Below are positions 16,123 through 27,577 of a DNA stretch of 52,986 bases, one piece after another. Below the pieces are notes generated by a model. The model was not told the DNA's origin. It did no database searches and was given only the letters and a program-made list of their open reading frames with translations. Each line of letters opens with the position of its first letter. Position 1 is the first letter of the stretch. The DNA lies in the NCBI GenBank assembly GCA_025462865.1, contig JAOAPI010000064.1, positions 1 through 52,986 of the forward strand, read 5' to 3'. This DNA is from Candidatus Sulfotelmatobacter sp. (GTDB lineage: Bacteria; Acidobacteriota; Terriglobia; Terriglobales; Acidobacteriaceae). Made by a program: the position numbers and the translations under genes.

Positions 16123-17214
16123 CTACTTGCCGAGAACTACGATGGAACTCGGTGTATTCCCTACTCCGTACGTCGACAGTGTAGTCAGATTGCCGCTACT
16201 CACGCTGAATGCTTGAATCCCCGCCGAAGTACCCTGATTTCCCACGTACAAATATTTGCCGCTCGGGTCCATCACCAGAAAGCTGGGACTGCCTTCGGTG
16301 CCGAAAGAACCCGTGGTGGTGGAGGTCGTAAGTATGTCGGGCAAACCACTGGTTGCATTGATGGAATATGCCGTAACGGTATTGGCGCCCTGATTCGCAA
16401 CGTAGAGAAATTTTCCCTGCGGATCCAGAAGCAATGCCACTGGAACGGTGCCAACGCTCAGCGGAGAGTTCGGAACTTCCTGTAACGAACCGGAGGAACT
16501 TATGCTGAAGATCGAAACCGAATTCGAGCTGGAGTTCGCCGCATAAAGAAAGGTGCCCGCGGGATTGATCGCGAGACCGTTCGGATTGGCTCCATCGGAA
16601 AAGGTTATGCTCGCGGCTGTGAGTGTCCCGGCATTCACGCTGAATCCAATGATTAGTCCCAAAGGCTGGCTCGCAGCAGTTACATACAGAAAAGTGCCGG
16701 AGGGCGTCAGTTGCATATTCAGCGGAGATGCACCGATTGCAAATGGTGAGCCCGTCAGCGGGGTGAGCGAGCCTTTACTGCTGTCGATCGAAAAAACCGA
16801 AATATTATTCGAACCCGCATTCGCTACATACAAAAAGGCGCCGCCGGGGTCCATGAGCAAAAATTGGGGTAGAGAAGCATTCGGAGCCACGGACGTCCGC
16901 GGGAAGACCTCAGTCAAAACGCCGTTACTTGCAATCGTGAATAGGGAAATATCGTTCTCGTTTTGACCGGGATTCGCAGCGTACAAGAATTTTCCCGAGG
17001 GATGAAGCGCCAGGGAATGGGCTCCGTTGCCCACGCTGTAGGGACTCCCCGAGATTTGCGTAAGTACTCCCGAGTTGGGATCTTCCCGGTAAGCGATTAT
17101 CTGATTCGCAGCCGGAATGGCCGCGTAGATGTAATGATTCGCCGTGTTACCGCAGCCAGTGAAACCGGTGATGCTTGCAACAACAAATACCAGGACGAGT
17201 GCTTTCTGAAGCAT
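16123..17214 (-). CDS. beta-propeller (YVTN/lactonase-like) lipoprotein
   Basis: A 363-residue protein starting at the ATG at 17214, which has AGGAG nine bases upstream. An in-frame start at 17286 would add 24 residues before the signal. The signal MLQKALVLVFVVASITGFTGC ends in a lipobox, so it should be a lipid-anchored protein. The rest is about seven repeats of roughly 45-50 residues with phrases such as PSGKFLYAANPGQN, PGGAFLYVANAGSNN and PQGKFLYVANQGANT, typical of YVTN-type propellers and related to 6-phosphogluconolactonase. Catalytic activity is doubtful in this branch; such lipoproteins are numerous in Acidobacteriota and their function is unknown. Confidence 0.85.
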   Translation of the reverse strand: MLQKALVLVFVVASITGFTGCGNTANHYIYAAIPAANQIIAYREDPNSGVLTQISGSPYSVGNGAHSLALHPSGKFLYAANPGQNENDISLFTIASNGVLTEVFPRTSVAPNASLPQFLLMDPGGAFLYVANAGSNNISVFSIDSSKGSLTPLTGSPFAIGASPLNMQLTPSGTFLYVTAASQPLGLIIGFSVNAGTLTAASITFSDGANPNGLAINPAGTFLYAANSSSNSVSIFSISSSGSLQEVPNSPLSVGTVPVALLLDPQGKFLYVANQGANTVTAYSINATSGLPDILTTSTTTGSFGTEGSPSFLVMDPSGKYLYVGNQGTSAGIQAFSVSSGNLTTLSTYGVGNTPSSIVVLGK

Positions 17215-17428
17215 CCAGGACTCCTGAGAGAATTTGAACGCGAAGAACAATAATACTGGTTTGCGCGTAAACCGGCATGGAATCACAAACGGTCACTCAT
17301 CATACGGTAGAACAGAAGCATGGAAAGCGAAGCGCAAGTACCTCACTGCTGCGATGCGCGGCCCGTCAAACGAGGTTGCACGTAGGGCCCTGTGCCGCTT
17401 GGAAATGAACCTGTCCTGAAAGCGGTGA

Positions 17429-20400
17429 TCAGTGGGCAGGGCTGGGTCTGGGAGTGCCGGTAGAACTTTGCGCCGGCGAAGTCTCATCATCTCCGCGTAA
17501 AGCCGTCCGCAAGCGGTCAAGATAAACATAGACAACCGGCGTGGTGAACAACGTAAGTGCCTGGCTCACGATGAGTCCCCCAACAATCGTTATGCCGAGA
17601 GGGCGGTGCAGTTCGGAACCAGTGCCCCTGCCCAGTGCCAGTGGAAGACCTCCCAGCAGCGCTGCCATCGTCGTCATCATGATCGGACGGAAGCGCAGAA
17701 GGCACGCTTCATAGATGGCCTCGGCGGGTCTCTTGCCCTGCGTGCGTTCCACTTCCAATGCCACGTCGATCATCATAATGGCATTCTTTTTCACCAGGCC
17801 GATCAGCAGGATGATGCCGATTGTTCCAATCACATTCAGTTCGTTGTGAGTCAGAAGCAATGCAAGCAGTGCGCCCACGCCTGCCGAGGGCAGAGTCGAA
17901 AGAATCGTGATGGGATGAATGTAGCTTTCATACAACATGCCCAGCACGATATAGACCGTGATCAGAGCAGTAAGAATCAACACCGGCTCGCTCGAGAGCG
18001 AATCCTGAAACGCCGCTGCCGTGCCCTGGAAACTCGCCTGAATGCTTGATGGGAAGCCAATCGAACGTTCAGCGTCGTTGATCGCGAGGGTCGCCTGGCC
18101 AAGAGAAACTCCGGGAGCCAGGTTGAACGAAATCGTAACGGAGGGGAACTGGCTCTGGTGATTCACCGCCAATGGAATATTGGAGGGAACGTAGTGCGTG
18201 AACGCCGCCAAGGGAATAGGCGAACCATTGGAAGCCCGCAAATAAATATTCTGAAGCGCTTCTGGGGTCTGTTGGAACTGGGGTGCCACTTCCATCACCA
18301 CGTGGTACTGATTGAGCGGCCGGTACATAGTTGAAACCTGCCGCTGTCCGAATGCGTCATAGAGGGCGTTATCAATGTCCTGTGCCGCAACGCCCAACCG
18401 GCTGGCTGTGTCGCGGTCAATGACCAGTTTCGCTTGCAATCCTTTATCCTGCTGATCGGTATTCACGTCGCGCAGGTCAGGAAGTTTGCGCATTTTCGCC
18501 AGCAGTCGCGGCGCCCAGTCGTTCAGTTCATTGAGATCTTCACCCTGCAGCGTGTACTGATATTGCGCATTGCTCTGACGGCCGCCGATGGTGAGATCCT
18601 GCGCGGATTGCAGATAAAGTGTGGCACCCGGGACAACGGACAGTTTGCCGCGAAGACGGTTAATCACATCGTCGGCAGAAACGTTGGGACAGGATTGCCA
18701 GAAATGAAGATTCTTGCACTGGCCGCGTTCGGCCAGGGGTTTCAGCATGATGAAGAATCTACCCTGGTTGGAAATCGTGTTTCCTCCCGCAAAGCCGACG
18801 ACGGTGCTCACCGCAGGGTCGGTCATCACGATTTTTACGTAACTCTCCATCTTCTGGCGCATGGCCTGGAAAGAAATATCCTGAGCCGCCTGCACCGATC
18901 CCCCAATACGTCCCGTATCCTGCTGCGGGAAAAACCCCTTTGGCACCTTGATGTAAAGGAACACACTGAGGCACGCGACAAGGATGGTCACGATGAGAGT
19001 TACCAGCTGATATTCAAGGACCCACTTGAGGGCGTGGCTGTAGGTCGCCAAAGTTTTGTCGAACACCCATTCACTGCTGCGGTAGAAGCGATTGTGGCGC
19101 TCATCTTTTGCCGGAGGGCGCAGGAACTTCGCACACATCGTGGGGGTAGTAGTCAGGGAAACCAGCAGCGAAACGGCGATGGCAATACTCAGGGTGATCG
19201 CGAACTCACGAAAGAGTCTTCCTACAATCCCGCCCATCAGCAGTAGGGGGATGAACACCGCCACAAGCGATGTGCTCATGGAAAGCACGGTGAATCCAAT
19301 TTCGGATGCTCCTTTGAACGCGGCCTCAACGGCGCCCATGCCCTGCTCCACATAGCGCGTGATGTTCTCCAATACTACGATGGCATCGTCGACGACGAAC
19401 CCAGTCGAAATAGCGAGCGCCATCAGCGACAAATTGTCCAGGCTAAAGCCCAGCAAATACATGCCACCGAAGGTCCCGACCAGCGACAGCGGCACCGCAA
19501 CGCTGGGAATGATGGTCGCTCGCACGGTACGCAGAAAGACAAACACCACGAGAATTACAAGAATGATGGAAAGGATCAGAGTAAACTCGATATCCTTCAC
19601 CGAGGCCCGAACCGTGACCGTACGATCCATTGCTATGGTGAGCGAAATTGCTGGAGAAATCGAGGACTGCAAATACGGCATCAGTGCGACCACGCGGTCC
19701 ACGGTCTCGATGATGTTGGCCCCGGGCTGCCGGAAAACAATGATCAGGACGCTCGGCTTTCCGTTGGCCAATCCGATGTTGCGAACATCCGACACCGAAT
19801 CCTGCACGTCTGCAACATCGCCCAAGCGCACCGGAGCTCCGTTCCGGTAAGCGACGATCAGCGGGCGATACTGATCAGCGGTAAAGAGTTGATCGGTATC
19901 GTCGAGAGACCAGGAGGTCCGATCGTTTGACAACTGCCCTTTGGCCCGATTCGCATTCGCCAGATTGAGTGCGTTGCGGACAGTATCCAGCCCGACGCCC
20001 AGCTTGTTCAGCAGCATCGGATTTACTTCGGCGCGCACCGCCGGCTGCGCCGCTCCGCCCACGAATACTGTGCCCACGCCCGACACCTGGGCGAGCTTCT
20101 GCGCCAGAATCGAGTCGGCTGCGTCATACATCTGGGGAACGGTTTCGGTGTCCGAGGTCAGCGCCAGAATCAGAATCGGAGCGTCGGCGGGATTTGCCTT
20201 GCGATAGCTTGGATTGTTGGGGAGGTTGGCAGGGAGTTGGCTGCGCGCAGCATTGATCGCGGCCTGCACGTCGCGTCCGGCGGCATCGATGTTCCGGTTT
20301 AGATCGAACTGCAAGACAATGCTGGTCGAGCCGAGCTGGCTCGTGGAAGTCATTTGATTCACGGCTGAGATACGCCCAAACTGCCGCTCCAGGGGCGTGG

Positions 20401-20590
20401 CCACCGCAGACGCCATGGTTTGCGGGTCAGCGCCTGGCAGACCGGCACCGACCTGAATCACAGGAAAATCCACGCGCGGCAACGAAGCCACCGGCAGGTA
20501 ATTGAAGGCCAGAATCCCGGAAAGCAGCAACGCCGCAGCCAGCAGCGAGGTGCCAATGGGACGCCGGATAAATGGAGCGGAGATGTTCAT
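17429..20590 (-). CDS. RND efflux pump inner-membrane transporter (second of a pair, MdtC-like)
   Basis: A 1053-residue protein of the AcrB/MdtB/MdtC family, full length. The first helix (about 13-30) is followed by the porter domain LPRVDFPVIQVGAGLPGADPQ. Motifs of the family include the [14 protein letters not shown] helix (proton-relay Asp pair) and near the C-terminus [20 protein letters not shown]. It uses the proton gradient to push drugs, bile salts or lipids across the envelope with an adaptor and an outer-membrane channel. It starts 17 bases after the first RND gene stop. The two likely form a mixed trimer like MdtB2C. No TolC-type channel is in the operon, so a channel encoded elsewhere must be used. 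Confidence 0.93.
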   Translation of the reverse strand: MNISAPFIRRPIGTSLLAAALLLSGILAFNYLPVASLPRVDFPVIQVGAGLPGADPQTMASAVATPLERQFGRISAVNQMTSTSQLGSTSIVLQFDLNRNIDAAGRDVQAAINAARSQLPANLPNNPSYRKANPADAPILILALTSDTETVPQMYDAADSILAQKLAQVSGVGTVFVGGAAQPAVRAEVNPMLLNKLGVGLDTVRNALNLANANRAKGQLSNDRTSWSLDDTDQLFTADQYRPLIVAYRNGAPVRLGDVADVQDSVSDVRNIGLANGKPSVLIIVFRQPGANIIETVDRVVALMPYLQSSISPAISLTIAMDRTVTVRASVKDIEFTLILSIILVILVVFVFLRTVRATIIPSVAVPLSLVGTFGGMYLLGFSLDNLSLMALAISTGFVVDDAIVVLENITRYVEQGMGAVEAAFKGASEIGFTVLSMSTSLVAVFIPLLLMGGIVGRLFREFAITLSIAIAVSLLVSLTTTPTMCAKFLRPPAKDERHNRFYRSSEWVFDKTLATYSHALKWVLEYQLVTLIVTILVACLSVFLYIKVPKGFFPQQDTGRIGGSVQAAQDISFQAMRQKMESYVKIVMTDPAVSTVVGFAGGNTISNQGRFFIMLKPLAERGQCKNLHFWQSCPNVSADDVINRLRGKLSVVPGATLYLQSAQDLTIGGRQSNAQYQYTLQGEDLNELNDWAPRLLAKMRKLPDLRDVNTDQQDKGLQAKLVIDRDTASRLGVAAQDIDNALYDAFGQRQVSTMYRPLNQYHVVMEVAPQFQQTPEALQNIYLRASNGSPIPLAAFTHYVPSNIPLAVNHQSQFPSVTISFNLAPGVSLGQATLAINDAERSIGFPSSIQASFQGTAAAFQDSLSSEPVLILTALITVYIVLGMLYESYIHPITILSTLPSAGVGALLALLLTHNELNVIGTIGIILLIGLVKKNAIMMIDVALEVERTQGKRPAEAIYEACLLRFRPIMMTTMAALLGGLPLALGRGTGSELHRPLGITIVGGLIVSQALTLFTTPVVYVYLDRLRTALRGDDETSPAQSSTGTPRPSPAH

Positions 20591-20607
20591 GCTTAAAATG
20601 GCAAAGT

Positions 20608-23600
20608 CTAATCCGCCGAGGCGTCTCCCGGAGCTGCTTCGTGCGGTATCGGATTACCGATTTTGTACTTCTCAAACCTGTGCGCCAGGCGGTCAAACCA
20701 TAGGTAAACCACTGGTGTGGTGTAGAGCGTAAGCAACTGGCTGAGAAGCAGACCGCCAACAATCGTGATGCCCAGTGGGCGCCGCAATTCCGCGCCTGTA
20801 CCTGATCCCAATGCCAGCGGCAGACCTCCGAGCAATGCCGCCATGGTCGTCATCATGATGGGACGGAAGCGCAGCAGGCAGGCCTGAAAAATTGCTTCTT
20901 CGGGCGGTTTGTGTTCCTCGCGCTCGGCCTCAAGGGCAAAGTCGATCATCATAATCGCGTTCTTCTTCACGATGCCAATCAGCAGAATGATGCCGATCAG
21001 AGCGACCACCGTGAGATCGTTCCCCGTAAGTTGCAAAGCCAAAATAGCGCCCACGCCTGCTGACGGCAGCGTGGAGAGAATCGTGATCGGGTGAATGTAG
21101 CTCTCATACAAGACGCCGAGCACGATGTAGACCGTGATAATGGCGGCAAGAATGAGGAACGGCTCGCTGGCAAGAGAATTCTGGAATGCCGCCGCGGTTC
21201 CTTGAAAAGAGGCGTGGATGCTGGCCGGCAACTGGATATCTTTTTCGGCCTGCTGAATGGCAGTTGTCGCTTCGCCCAGGGACGCTCCCGGCGCGAGATT
21301 AAATGATAGTGTGACCACTGGAAATTGTCCCTGGTGGTTGATGGCGAGAGTAGTGCTGGCGGATTGCATCCTGGTAAACGCCGTGATCGGAACGGGCGCT
21401 CCGCTGGTTGAGGCCGTGGCAGCGTTGGCGCTTGGTGCTCCGGAGTTTGGGATGGTACTGCTGGGACGAACATATACATCGCTCATCTGATCCGGTGTCC
21501 GCGCAAAAGAGGGCAGAACTTCCAGCACCACGTGATACTGATTCAGCTGCGTGAAGATGGTCGAAACTTGCCGCTGTCCAAATGCGTCGTAAAGCGTATT
21601 GTCGATCGCCTGTGGCAGGATGCCAAGGCGCGATGCTGTGTCGCGGTCGATCACAATGTTCGTCCTAAGGCCGCCGTTGAGCTGGTCCGTGGCAACATCG
21701 CGCAGTACCGGCGACGCACGTAGTTTCTCGATGAGCTTCGGAGTCCACTGCGTGAGTTCCTGCGCGTCCGCATCCTCAATCGAGTACTGGAACTGAGTGC
21801 GGCTCACGCGATCCTCAACAGTTAAGTCCTGCACAGGTTGCATGTAGAGGGTGATGCCTTCCACCTGTGCCAATGCTGGCTGCAGTCGCCGGATGATCGC
21901 AGATGCGTCATCGCTGCGCTGATCGCGCGGCTTCAGGTTGATCTGAATGCGGCCACTATTTGGAGTGGTGTTCGTGCCATCCACGCCGATGAAGGATGAC
22001 AGGCTGTCAACGTCTTTATCCTGGAGAATTACTTTCGCCAGTTCCTGCTGGCGCTGGGACATAGCGCCAAACGAAATATTGTCAGGTGCTTCTGAAATTC
22101 CAAGAATCACGCCCGTGTCCTGCACCGGAAAGAATCCCTTGGGAACCACTACATAAAGAACGAGGGTCAGCACCAATGTTCCGAAGGTTACCAACAACGT
22201 TGCGGTCTGATGCTTCAGTACCCACTTCACCGTGCGACCGTAAAACGCTACGACACGGTTGTAGTAATTTTCCGTGACGTCGTAAAAACGCCCTTTCTCA
22301 CCTTCCTTGCGATGCTTGAGGAGTTTGGCGCACATCATCGGCGTCAAACTCAAAGAGACTGCCGCCGAGACCAAAATCGTCACCGCTAATGTCACTGCGA
22401 ATTCGCGAAAAAGCCGGCCTACAATATCGCCCATGAATAGCAACGGGATCAGCACGGCGATAAGAGAAACTGTGAGGGAGACGATGGTGAAACCAATCTG
22501 CCCCGATCCCTTAAGAGCCGCATCCAGAGGCGTATCTCCGGCTTCGAGGTAGCGGTCAATATTTTCGATCATGACGATGGCATCGTCCACCACAAAGCCA
22601 GTGGAGATCGTCAACGCCATGAGCGTGAGGTTATTCAGGCTATAGCCCAGCAGGTACATCACGCCAAAAGTTCCAACAATCGAGAGCGGGACTGCGACGC
22701 TGGGAATAAAAGTCGCCCGCAAATTTCGCAGGAAGAAGAAAATAACGATGACCACAAGAACGATGGTCAAAGCCAACTCGAACTCAACGTCCTTTACCGA
22801 AGCGCGAATGGTAGTGGTGCGGTCGGTGAGGATCTGTACTTTTACCGCCGACGGCAACGACGCTTGCAACTGCGGTAGCAGTTTCTTGATGCGGTCGACG
22901 ACGCTGATGATGTTTGCCCCGGGCTGGCGCTGAATGTTCACGATCACAGCCGGAGTAGTATTCATCCACGCAGCGAGCAGCGTGTTTTCCGTGCCGTCGA
23001 TGACGTTCGCGACGTCGCTGAGCCGCACCGGAGCGCCATTGCGGTAAGCGATTACGATGGGCTTGTACTGGTCACTGGTAAACAGTTGATCGTTAGCGCC
23101 GATTGTGTACGACTGGCGGGTCCCATCAATTACACCTTTCGCCTGATCGACATTGGCCTGGGCCATCGCCGTGCGAATATCTTCCAGGCTCAACCCGTAG
23201 GAGGCCAGTTGCGTCGGGTTCACCTGCACGCGGACCGCGGGCTTCTGTCCCCCGCTGATCGAAACCAGCCCCACTCCCGGCAGTTGCGAAATTTTCTGCG
23301 CCAGCGCGGTGTCGGCGAGATCCTCCACCTTAGACAGCGCCAACGAGTCCGAGGTCAAAGCCAGCGTAACGATAGGCGCATCGGCCGGATTCACTTTGTT
23401 ATAGATCGGAGGATTGGGCAAATCCGTAGGCAGATAAGTCGATCCCGAATTGATGGCCGCCTGCACCTGCTGCTCTTCGACGTCAATGTTCTGATCAAGA
23501 GCAAACTGCAGAGTGATTACAGAACTCCCAAACGAACTCGTCGAGGTCATCTGGCTCAGTCCCGGAACCTGACCGAACTGTCGCTCCAGCGGCGACGTGA

Positions 23601-23787
23601 CCGACGACGCCATCACATCAGGATCGGCGCCGGGATAAAAAGTGACGACCTGGATGGTGGGGTAGTCGACTTCCGGCAACGCGGAGACGGGCAACTGAAG
23701 AAACGCCACCCACCCTATCAGCAGCACGCCCACCATCAATAGCGTGGTCGCGACCGGCCGGAGAATGAATAAGCGAGAAGGAGTCAT
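20608..23787 (-). CDS. RND efflux pump inner-membrane transporter (first of a pair, MdtB-like)
   Basis: A 1059-residue RND transporter, highly similar by eye to the next gene. It shares [40 protein letters not shown] and [23 protein letters not shown]. The porter region contains a Ser/Ala/Thr-rich insert (about residues 760-800, [17 protein letters not shown]) not seen in its partner. Its ATG overlaps the adaptor gene stop by four bases, so the operon order is adaptor, MdtB-like, MdtC-like. It probably works as a heteromultimer with the next protein in proton-driven export of hydrophobic or anionic compounds. Confidence 0.93.
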   Translation of the reverse strand: MTPSRLFILRPVATTLLMVGVLLIGWVAFLQLPVSALPEVDYPTIQVVTFYPGADPDVMASSVTSPLERQFGQVPGLSQMTSTSSFGSSVITLQFALDQNIDVEEQQVQAAINSGSTYLPTDLPNPPIYNKVNPADAPIVTLALTSDSLALSKVEDLADTALAQKISQLPGVGLVSISGGQKPAVRVQVNPTQLASYGLSLEDIRTAMAQANVDQAKGVIDGTRQSYTIGANDQLFTSDQYKPIVIAYRNGAPVRLSDVANVIDGTENTLLAAWMNTTPAVIVNIQRQPGANIISVVDRIKKLLPQLQASLPSAVKVQILTDRTTTIRASVKDVEFELALTIVLVVIVIFFFLRNLRATFIPSVAVPLSIVGTFGVMYLLGYSLNNLTLMALTISTGFVVDDAIVMIENIDRYLEAGDTPLDAALKGSGQIGFTIVSLTVSLIAVLIPLLFMGDIVGRLFREFAVTLAVTILVSAAVSLSLTPMMCAKLLKHRKEGEKGRFYDVTENYYNRVVAFYGRTVKWVLKHQTATLLVTFGTLVLTLVLYVVVPKGFFPVQDTGVILGISEAPDNISFGAMSQRQQELAKVILQDKDVDSLSSFIGVDGTNTTPNSGRIQINLKPRDQRSDDASAIIRRLQPALAQVEGITLYMQPVQDLTVEDRVSRTQFQYSIEDADAQELTQWTPKLIEKLRASPVLRDVATDQLNGGLRTNIVIDRDTASRLGILPQAIDNTLYDAFGQRQVSTIFTQLNQYHVVLEVLPSFARTPDQMSDVYVRPSSTIPNSGAPSANAATASTSGAPVPITAFTRMQSASTTLAINHQGQFPVVTLSFNLAPGASLGEATTAIQQAEKDIQLPASIHASFQGTAAAFQNSLASEPFLILAAIITVYIVLGVLYESYIHPITILSTLPSAGVGAILALQLTGNDLTVVALIGIILLIGIVKKNAIMMIDFALEAEREEHKPPEEAIFQACLLRFRPIMMTTMAALLGGLPLALGSGTGAELRRPLGITIVGGLLLSQLLTLYTTPVVYLWFDRLAHRFEKYKIGNPIPHEAAPGDASAD

Positions 23788-25076
23788 GAACCTGGAGTTC
23801 CTGAAGCGGACCTTCCCGTGCCAGGTGTTCCCGGGGCGCTGCCGTTGCCGTTCCCTCCGCTCGGGGTATTCCCGGGATTGCTGTTCCGCGGTTCGACCTT
23901 GCTTCCGGTTTGCAATTTATCCTGGCCGTCGGTCACGACAATGTCTCCGGGATTGAGGCCGCTCGTGATGGTCGTGAGATTGCCCTGAGTCAGCGAGATG
24001 GCCACAGTGCGCGCCTCCACCGACTTGTCGGGCTTTAGCGCGTATACAAACGTTCCCTGCGGACCGCGCAGAATTGCGGCCGTAGGAAGCACCGTGCTGT
24101 TTTTTCGAGTCTCCAAAAGCAGATTCGCATTGACGAACTGGTTGGGCCAGAGCTGGCTGTCTTTGTTATCGAAGACTGCCTTAAGTTTCGCGGTGCCCGT
24201 CGTCTGATCGATCTGGTTGTCGATGGTCTGCAGTTTGCCGGCCGCCAGCTTGGTTTGATTGTCGCGGCTGTAGGCTTCCACCGGAAGGGTCGATTTTTTC
24301 ATGTGCTGCGAAACTGACTGTAACTGGTCTTCGGGCAGGGTGAAGATCACCGCAATCGGCTGCAATTGCGTGAGGATCAGCATCGGGTTGGTATCGGAAG
24401 CATGCACGATATTTCCCGGGTCCACCTGTCGAAGCCCTATCCGTCCGGCAAAAGGAGCGGTGATGTGGCAATAAGTGATCTGCAGCCTGGCGTTATCGAT
24501 CTGAGCCTGGTCGGTGCGCACCTGGCCCTCGAGTTGATCCGCCGTCGCTTTTTGCGTGTCGACCTGTTGCTGCGCAATACTGCCGGAGGGAATCAGCGAG
24601 GTGTAGCGATCGAGATTAAGTTTTGCATCGCGTAGTGTGGCTTGATCCTTGAACAGTTGGGCTTGCATCTGTTCCAGTTGCACCTGAAAAGGGCGAGGAT
24701 CGATTACGATTAGCAACTCACCCTGCTTCACATTCTGACCTTCCCTTACATTCACCTGCATGATCTGGCCGTCGACACGGCTCTTGATGTTCGCGGTGTT
24801 GAAGGCGGTTACGGAGCCGAGTCCCGTGAGATAGACCGGCACATCCTGCTGCTGCACCTTTGCCACTGCGACTGACACCGCACGCGGCGCCGCGGCTTGG
24901 GCCTTCTGCTGCTTGGAATCGGAACCGCTGCAGCCGAAGAGAAGAAGTGTGCAACCCACCAGGATAGCTGGAGCCAATACGGGCCACATCCAGCGAATGA
25001 GGAGCGCGAGTTTATCAGGGGGCGAATTCGAATCGCTAATCTTCAAGATCTTATATTCCCATTGCGACACTTCCAA
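23784..25076 (-). CDS. RND efflux periplasmic adaptor lipoprotein (MdtA-like membrane-fusion protein)
   Basis: A membrane-fusion protein with a lipobox-like signal (LLLFGC, Cys near residue 49 of the long form), a barrel-sandwich lipoyl pair, an alpha-hairpin (about 130-200, [14 protein letters not shown]) and beta-barrel segments ([21 protein letters not shown]). It links the RND pumps to an outer-membrane channel. The long form starts at a TTG at 25076; the first in-frame ATG is at 24989 (401 residues) but would leave the signal without basic residues, so the start is unresolved. The C-terminal 35 residues are a low-complexity Gly/Pro/Ser tail. The stop overlaps the first pump gene. Confidence 0.88.
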   Translation of the reverse strand: MEVSQWEYKILKISDSNSPPDKLALLIRWMWPVLAPAILVGCTLLLFGCSGSDSKQQKAQAAAPRAVSVAVAKVQQQDVPVYLTGLGSVTAFNTANIKSRVDGQIMQVNVREGQNVKQGELLIVIDPRPFQVQLEQMQAQLFKDQATLRDAKLNLDRYTSLIPSGSIAQQQVDTQKATADQLEGQVRTDQAQIDNARLQITYCHITAPFAGRIGLRQVDPGNIVHASDTNPMLILTQLQPIAVIFTLPEDQLQSVSQHMKKSTLPVEAYSRDNQTKLAAGKLQTIDNQIDQTTGTAKLKAVFDNKDSQLWPNQFVNANLLLETRKNSTVLPTAAILRGPQGTFVYALKPDKSVEARTVAISLTQGNLTTITSGLNPGDIVVTDGQDKLQTGSKVEPRNSNPGNTPSGGNGNGSAPGTPGTGRSASGTPGS

Positions 25077-25322
25077 GGATTGGCGGAAAACCGCCTTTGG
25101 TTAGACGTATTCATTGTCGACTCGGTTGTGAGACCTCTTACCCAGGAAAACGCTAGCGGACCGTCGTACGCCGACAGGCCGTCGCCCAACGCTGAAGAAG
25201 CCAGGTAGGCACCGAACGCAGATGCATAGTAATACCGTACTTAGCCAGCATCAACTGCGGCGTGCAGGAGGTCAAGGGTGGGGCGAAGGTTTTACAAATC
25301 TTTACCGCCTTTGACGGGGCCT

Positions 25323-25940
25323 TTACGGTTTTGACGGCTGCAGGGCTGATGGCACCGGGTGTAGGGATTCGTAAGCTGCAATCTCGGGTTCGTGCTGCAG
25401 GGTGAGCCCTATGTCGTCCAAACCCTCGAGCATGCAATGACGAACGAATTCATCGATTGGAAAGTTTGCGCGGAATCCCTGATCGTCGCGAACCTCGCAG
25501 CGCTCAAGGTCAATCGTAAGTTGGTAATCTTCGATCTCGCGGGCGCGTCGCATTACGTCAGCGGCTTCATTCTCCCGCAGAAGCACCGTAAGGAAACCAT
25601 TCTTCGTGCCGTTGTTGGCGAAGATGTCGGCAAAGGAAGAGGAAATCACGGCGCGGAATCCAAAATCCGCCAGAGCCCATATCGCATGCTCGCGTGAAGA
25701 GCCGCAACCAAAGTTCTTTCCGGCAACCAGGATGCTCGCGCCCTTGTAGCGCGGCTCGTCCAGAACAAACCCCGCGTCCTTCTTCCCTTCGGCGGAGAAC
25801 CGCCAGTCGTGAAAAAGAAACTCGCCGAAGCCGGTTCGCTCAATACGTTTCAGAAACTGTTTGGGAATGATCTGGTCAGTGTCGATGTTCACGCGGTCGA
25901 GGGGCGCCACACGTCCGCGATGGGTGCGAAAAGGTTTCAT
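25323..25940 (-). CDS. leuD: 3-isopropylmalate dehydratase small subunit
   Basis: A 205-residue swivel domain of the aconitase superfamily, near the usual 200. Characteristic stretches are RVAPLDRVNIDTDQIIPKQFLKRI near the N-terminus and the substrate loop NFGCGSSREHAIWALADFGFRAVIS (about 76-100). With LeuC it isomerises 2-isopropylmalate to 3-isopropylmalate in leucine synthesis in the cytoplasm. The ATG is 16 bases downstream of the leuC stop, so the two are one operon. leuA and leuB are not in this window. No leader peptide or riboswitch could be seen upstream of leuC. Confidence 0.97.
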   Translation of the reverse strand: MKPFRTHRGRVAPLDRVNIDTDQIIPKQFLKRIERTGFGEFLFHDWRFSAEGKKDAGFVLDEPRYKGASILVAGKNFGCGSSREHAIWALADFGFRAVISSSFADIFANNGTKNGFLTVLLRENEAADVMRRAREIEDYQLTIDLERCEVRDDQGFRANFPIDEFVRHCMLEGLDDIGLTLQHEPEIAAYESLHPVPSALQPSKP

Positions 25941-25956
25941 TATGTGGTCCCCGCCA

Positions 25957-27366
25957 TCATTGGAATTTCCAATTTCGAATATCCGTGAAGTGTCCGGCGA
26001 TGGCCGCCGCCGCCGCCATCATTGGACTCACCAGATGAGTCCGCCCGCCGCGTCCCTGCCGTCCTTCAAAATTGCGGTTGCTGGTGGAAGCGCAACGCTC
26101 ACCCGGCTGCAAAATATCGGGATTCATGCCCAGGCACATCGAGCATCCCGATTCGCGCCACTCGAATCCGGCGTCCAGAAAAATCTGGTGCAGTCCTTCC
26201 TGCTCCGCCGCGTGTTTTACCCTCTGCGATCCCGGAACCACCATGGCGCGCACATTGCCGCTAACGTGATGACCCCGCGCCACGCGCGCCGCTGCCCTGA
26301 GGTCTTCAATGCGCGAATTGGTGCACGACCCAATGAATACGCGGTCGATCCCAATATCTTCGATGCGCTTGCCCGGCTCAAGCCCCATGTACTGCAAGGC
26401 AAGCTCGGTTGAGTGCCGATCCGATTCCTTTAAGCCACTGGTATCAGGCACGCGGCCTGTCACGGGAGCCACCATTCCGGGATTCGTTCCCCAAGTCACA
26501 AATGGAGAAAGCTGCGCGGCGTCCATCTCCACAACTTTGTCGAAAGTCGCTCCCTCTTCCGATGGCAAGCAGCGCCAGCGTTCGACTGCCTTCTCCCATT
26601 CGATTCCGCTTGGGGCGAAGCGCTTACCCTTCACGTACGCGAATGTTGTTTCATCCGGAGCAACCATTCCGGCCCGCGCTCCGGCTTCAATGCTCATATT
26701 GCACAGCGTCATGCGGCCTTCCATCGAAAGAGCGCGTACTGCCGAGCCCGCATATTCGATCACATGGCCGGTGGCGCCGTCGGTCCCAATCTGTCCGATG
26801 ATTCCTAGTGCCAGGTCCTTTGCGGTCACGCCCTCTTCCAGGCGACCCCGCACGTCGATCTTCATGGTCTTTGGTGTCTGTTGGGCCAGACACTGCGTTG
26901 CCATGACGTGCTCAACTTCCGACGTTCCAATGCCGAAGGCAAGTGCGCCGAACGCGCCGTGGGTGCTGGTGTGGCTGTCGCCGCAGACGATGGTCATTCC
27001 CGGCTGTGTCAGTCCCAACTCCGGACCGATCACGTGCACAATCCCCTGGTCGGGCGAATCCATGTCAAACAGCCGCACGCCGAATTCCTTACAGTTGGCC
27101 TGGAGCGCCGCAATCTGTTTTGCGGCGATGAGGTCGATGATAGGAGTTCCCCGCGGCTCTGTTGGAATATTGTGGTCGACTGTCGCCACAGTGCGTGAGG
27201 GCTGTCTCAGTTTTCTTCCCGAGACGCGCAAGCCCTCGAATGCCTGCGGCGAAGTAACTTCATGCACCAGATGCAGATCGATGTAAATGATCGGAGACCG
27301 GCCGCTTGGTTGCGCCACCAGGTGCGCATTCCATATCTTCTCGAAGAGTGTTCGCTTGGATGACAT
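25957..27366 (-). CDS. leuC: 3-isopropylmalate dehydratase large subunit
   Basis: A 469-residue [4Fe-4S] dehydratase, the usual length when started at the ATG at 27366 ([12 protein letters not shown]). An in-frame extension to 27474 lacks family similarity. The cluster ligands are one Cys in [13 protein letters not shown] and two in [11 protein letters not shown]. The N-terminal [38 protein letters not shown] and the [15 protein letters not shown] block are diagnostic. With LeuD it catalyses the second step specific to leucine synthesis. It lies upstream of leuD on the same strand. Confidence 0.97.
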   Translation of the reverse strand: MSSKRTLFEKIWNAHLVAQPSGRSPIIYIDLHLVHEVTSPQAFEGLRVSGRKLRQPSRTVATVDHNIPTEPRGTPIIDLIAAKQIAALQANCKEFGVRLFDMDSPDQGIVHVIGPELGLTQPGMTIVCGDSHTSTHGAFGALAFGIGTSEVEHVMATQCLAQQTPKTMKIDVRGRLEEGVTAKDLALGIIGQIGTDGATGHVIEYAGSAVRALSMEGRMTLCNMSIEAGARAGMVAPDETTFAYVKGKRFAPSGIEWEKAVERWRCLPSEEGATFDKVVEMDAAQLSPFVTWGTNPGMVAPVTGRVPDTSGLKESDRHSTELALQYMGLEPGKRIEDIGIDRVFIGSCTNSRIEDLRAAARVARGHHVSGNVRAMVVPGSQRVKHAAEQEGLHQIFLDAGFEWRESGCSMCLGMNPDILQPGERCASTSNRNFEGRQGRGGRTHLVSPMMAAAAAIAGHFTDIRNWKFQ

Positions 27367-27577
27367 AACTTTAGAAGGCCCGAGGCGTGCTTGGCCACGA
27401 AAACCACGCCCATCTAGTTTTTCACAGCGCGCGGAAGCGAGCAAGCAGCCAGGCTGGAACAAACCTCCTGCCACCGACTCCGCTCTCTCGTGTCGAACTC
27501 CTCGGTGTTCTCCGCGCGGAGGGCGCGGAGCTATCGCAGTCGGACGTTGCTCTCGGGTATCATAGAATCATCGTCCC

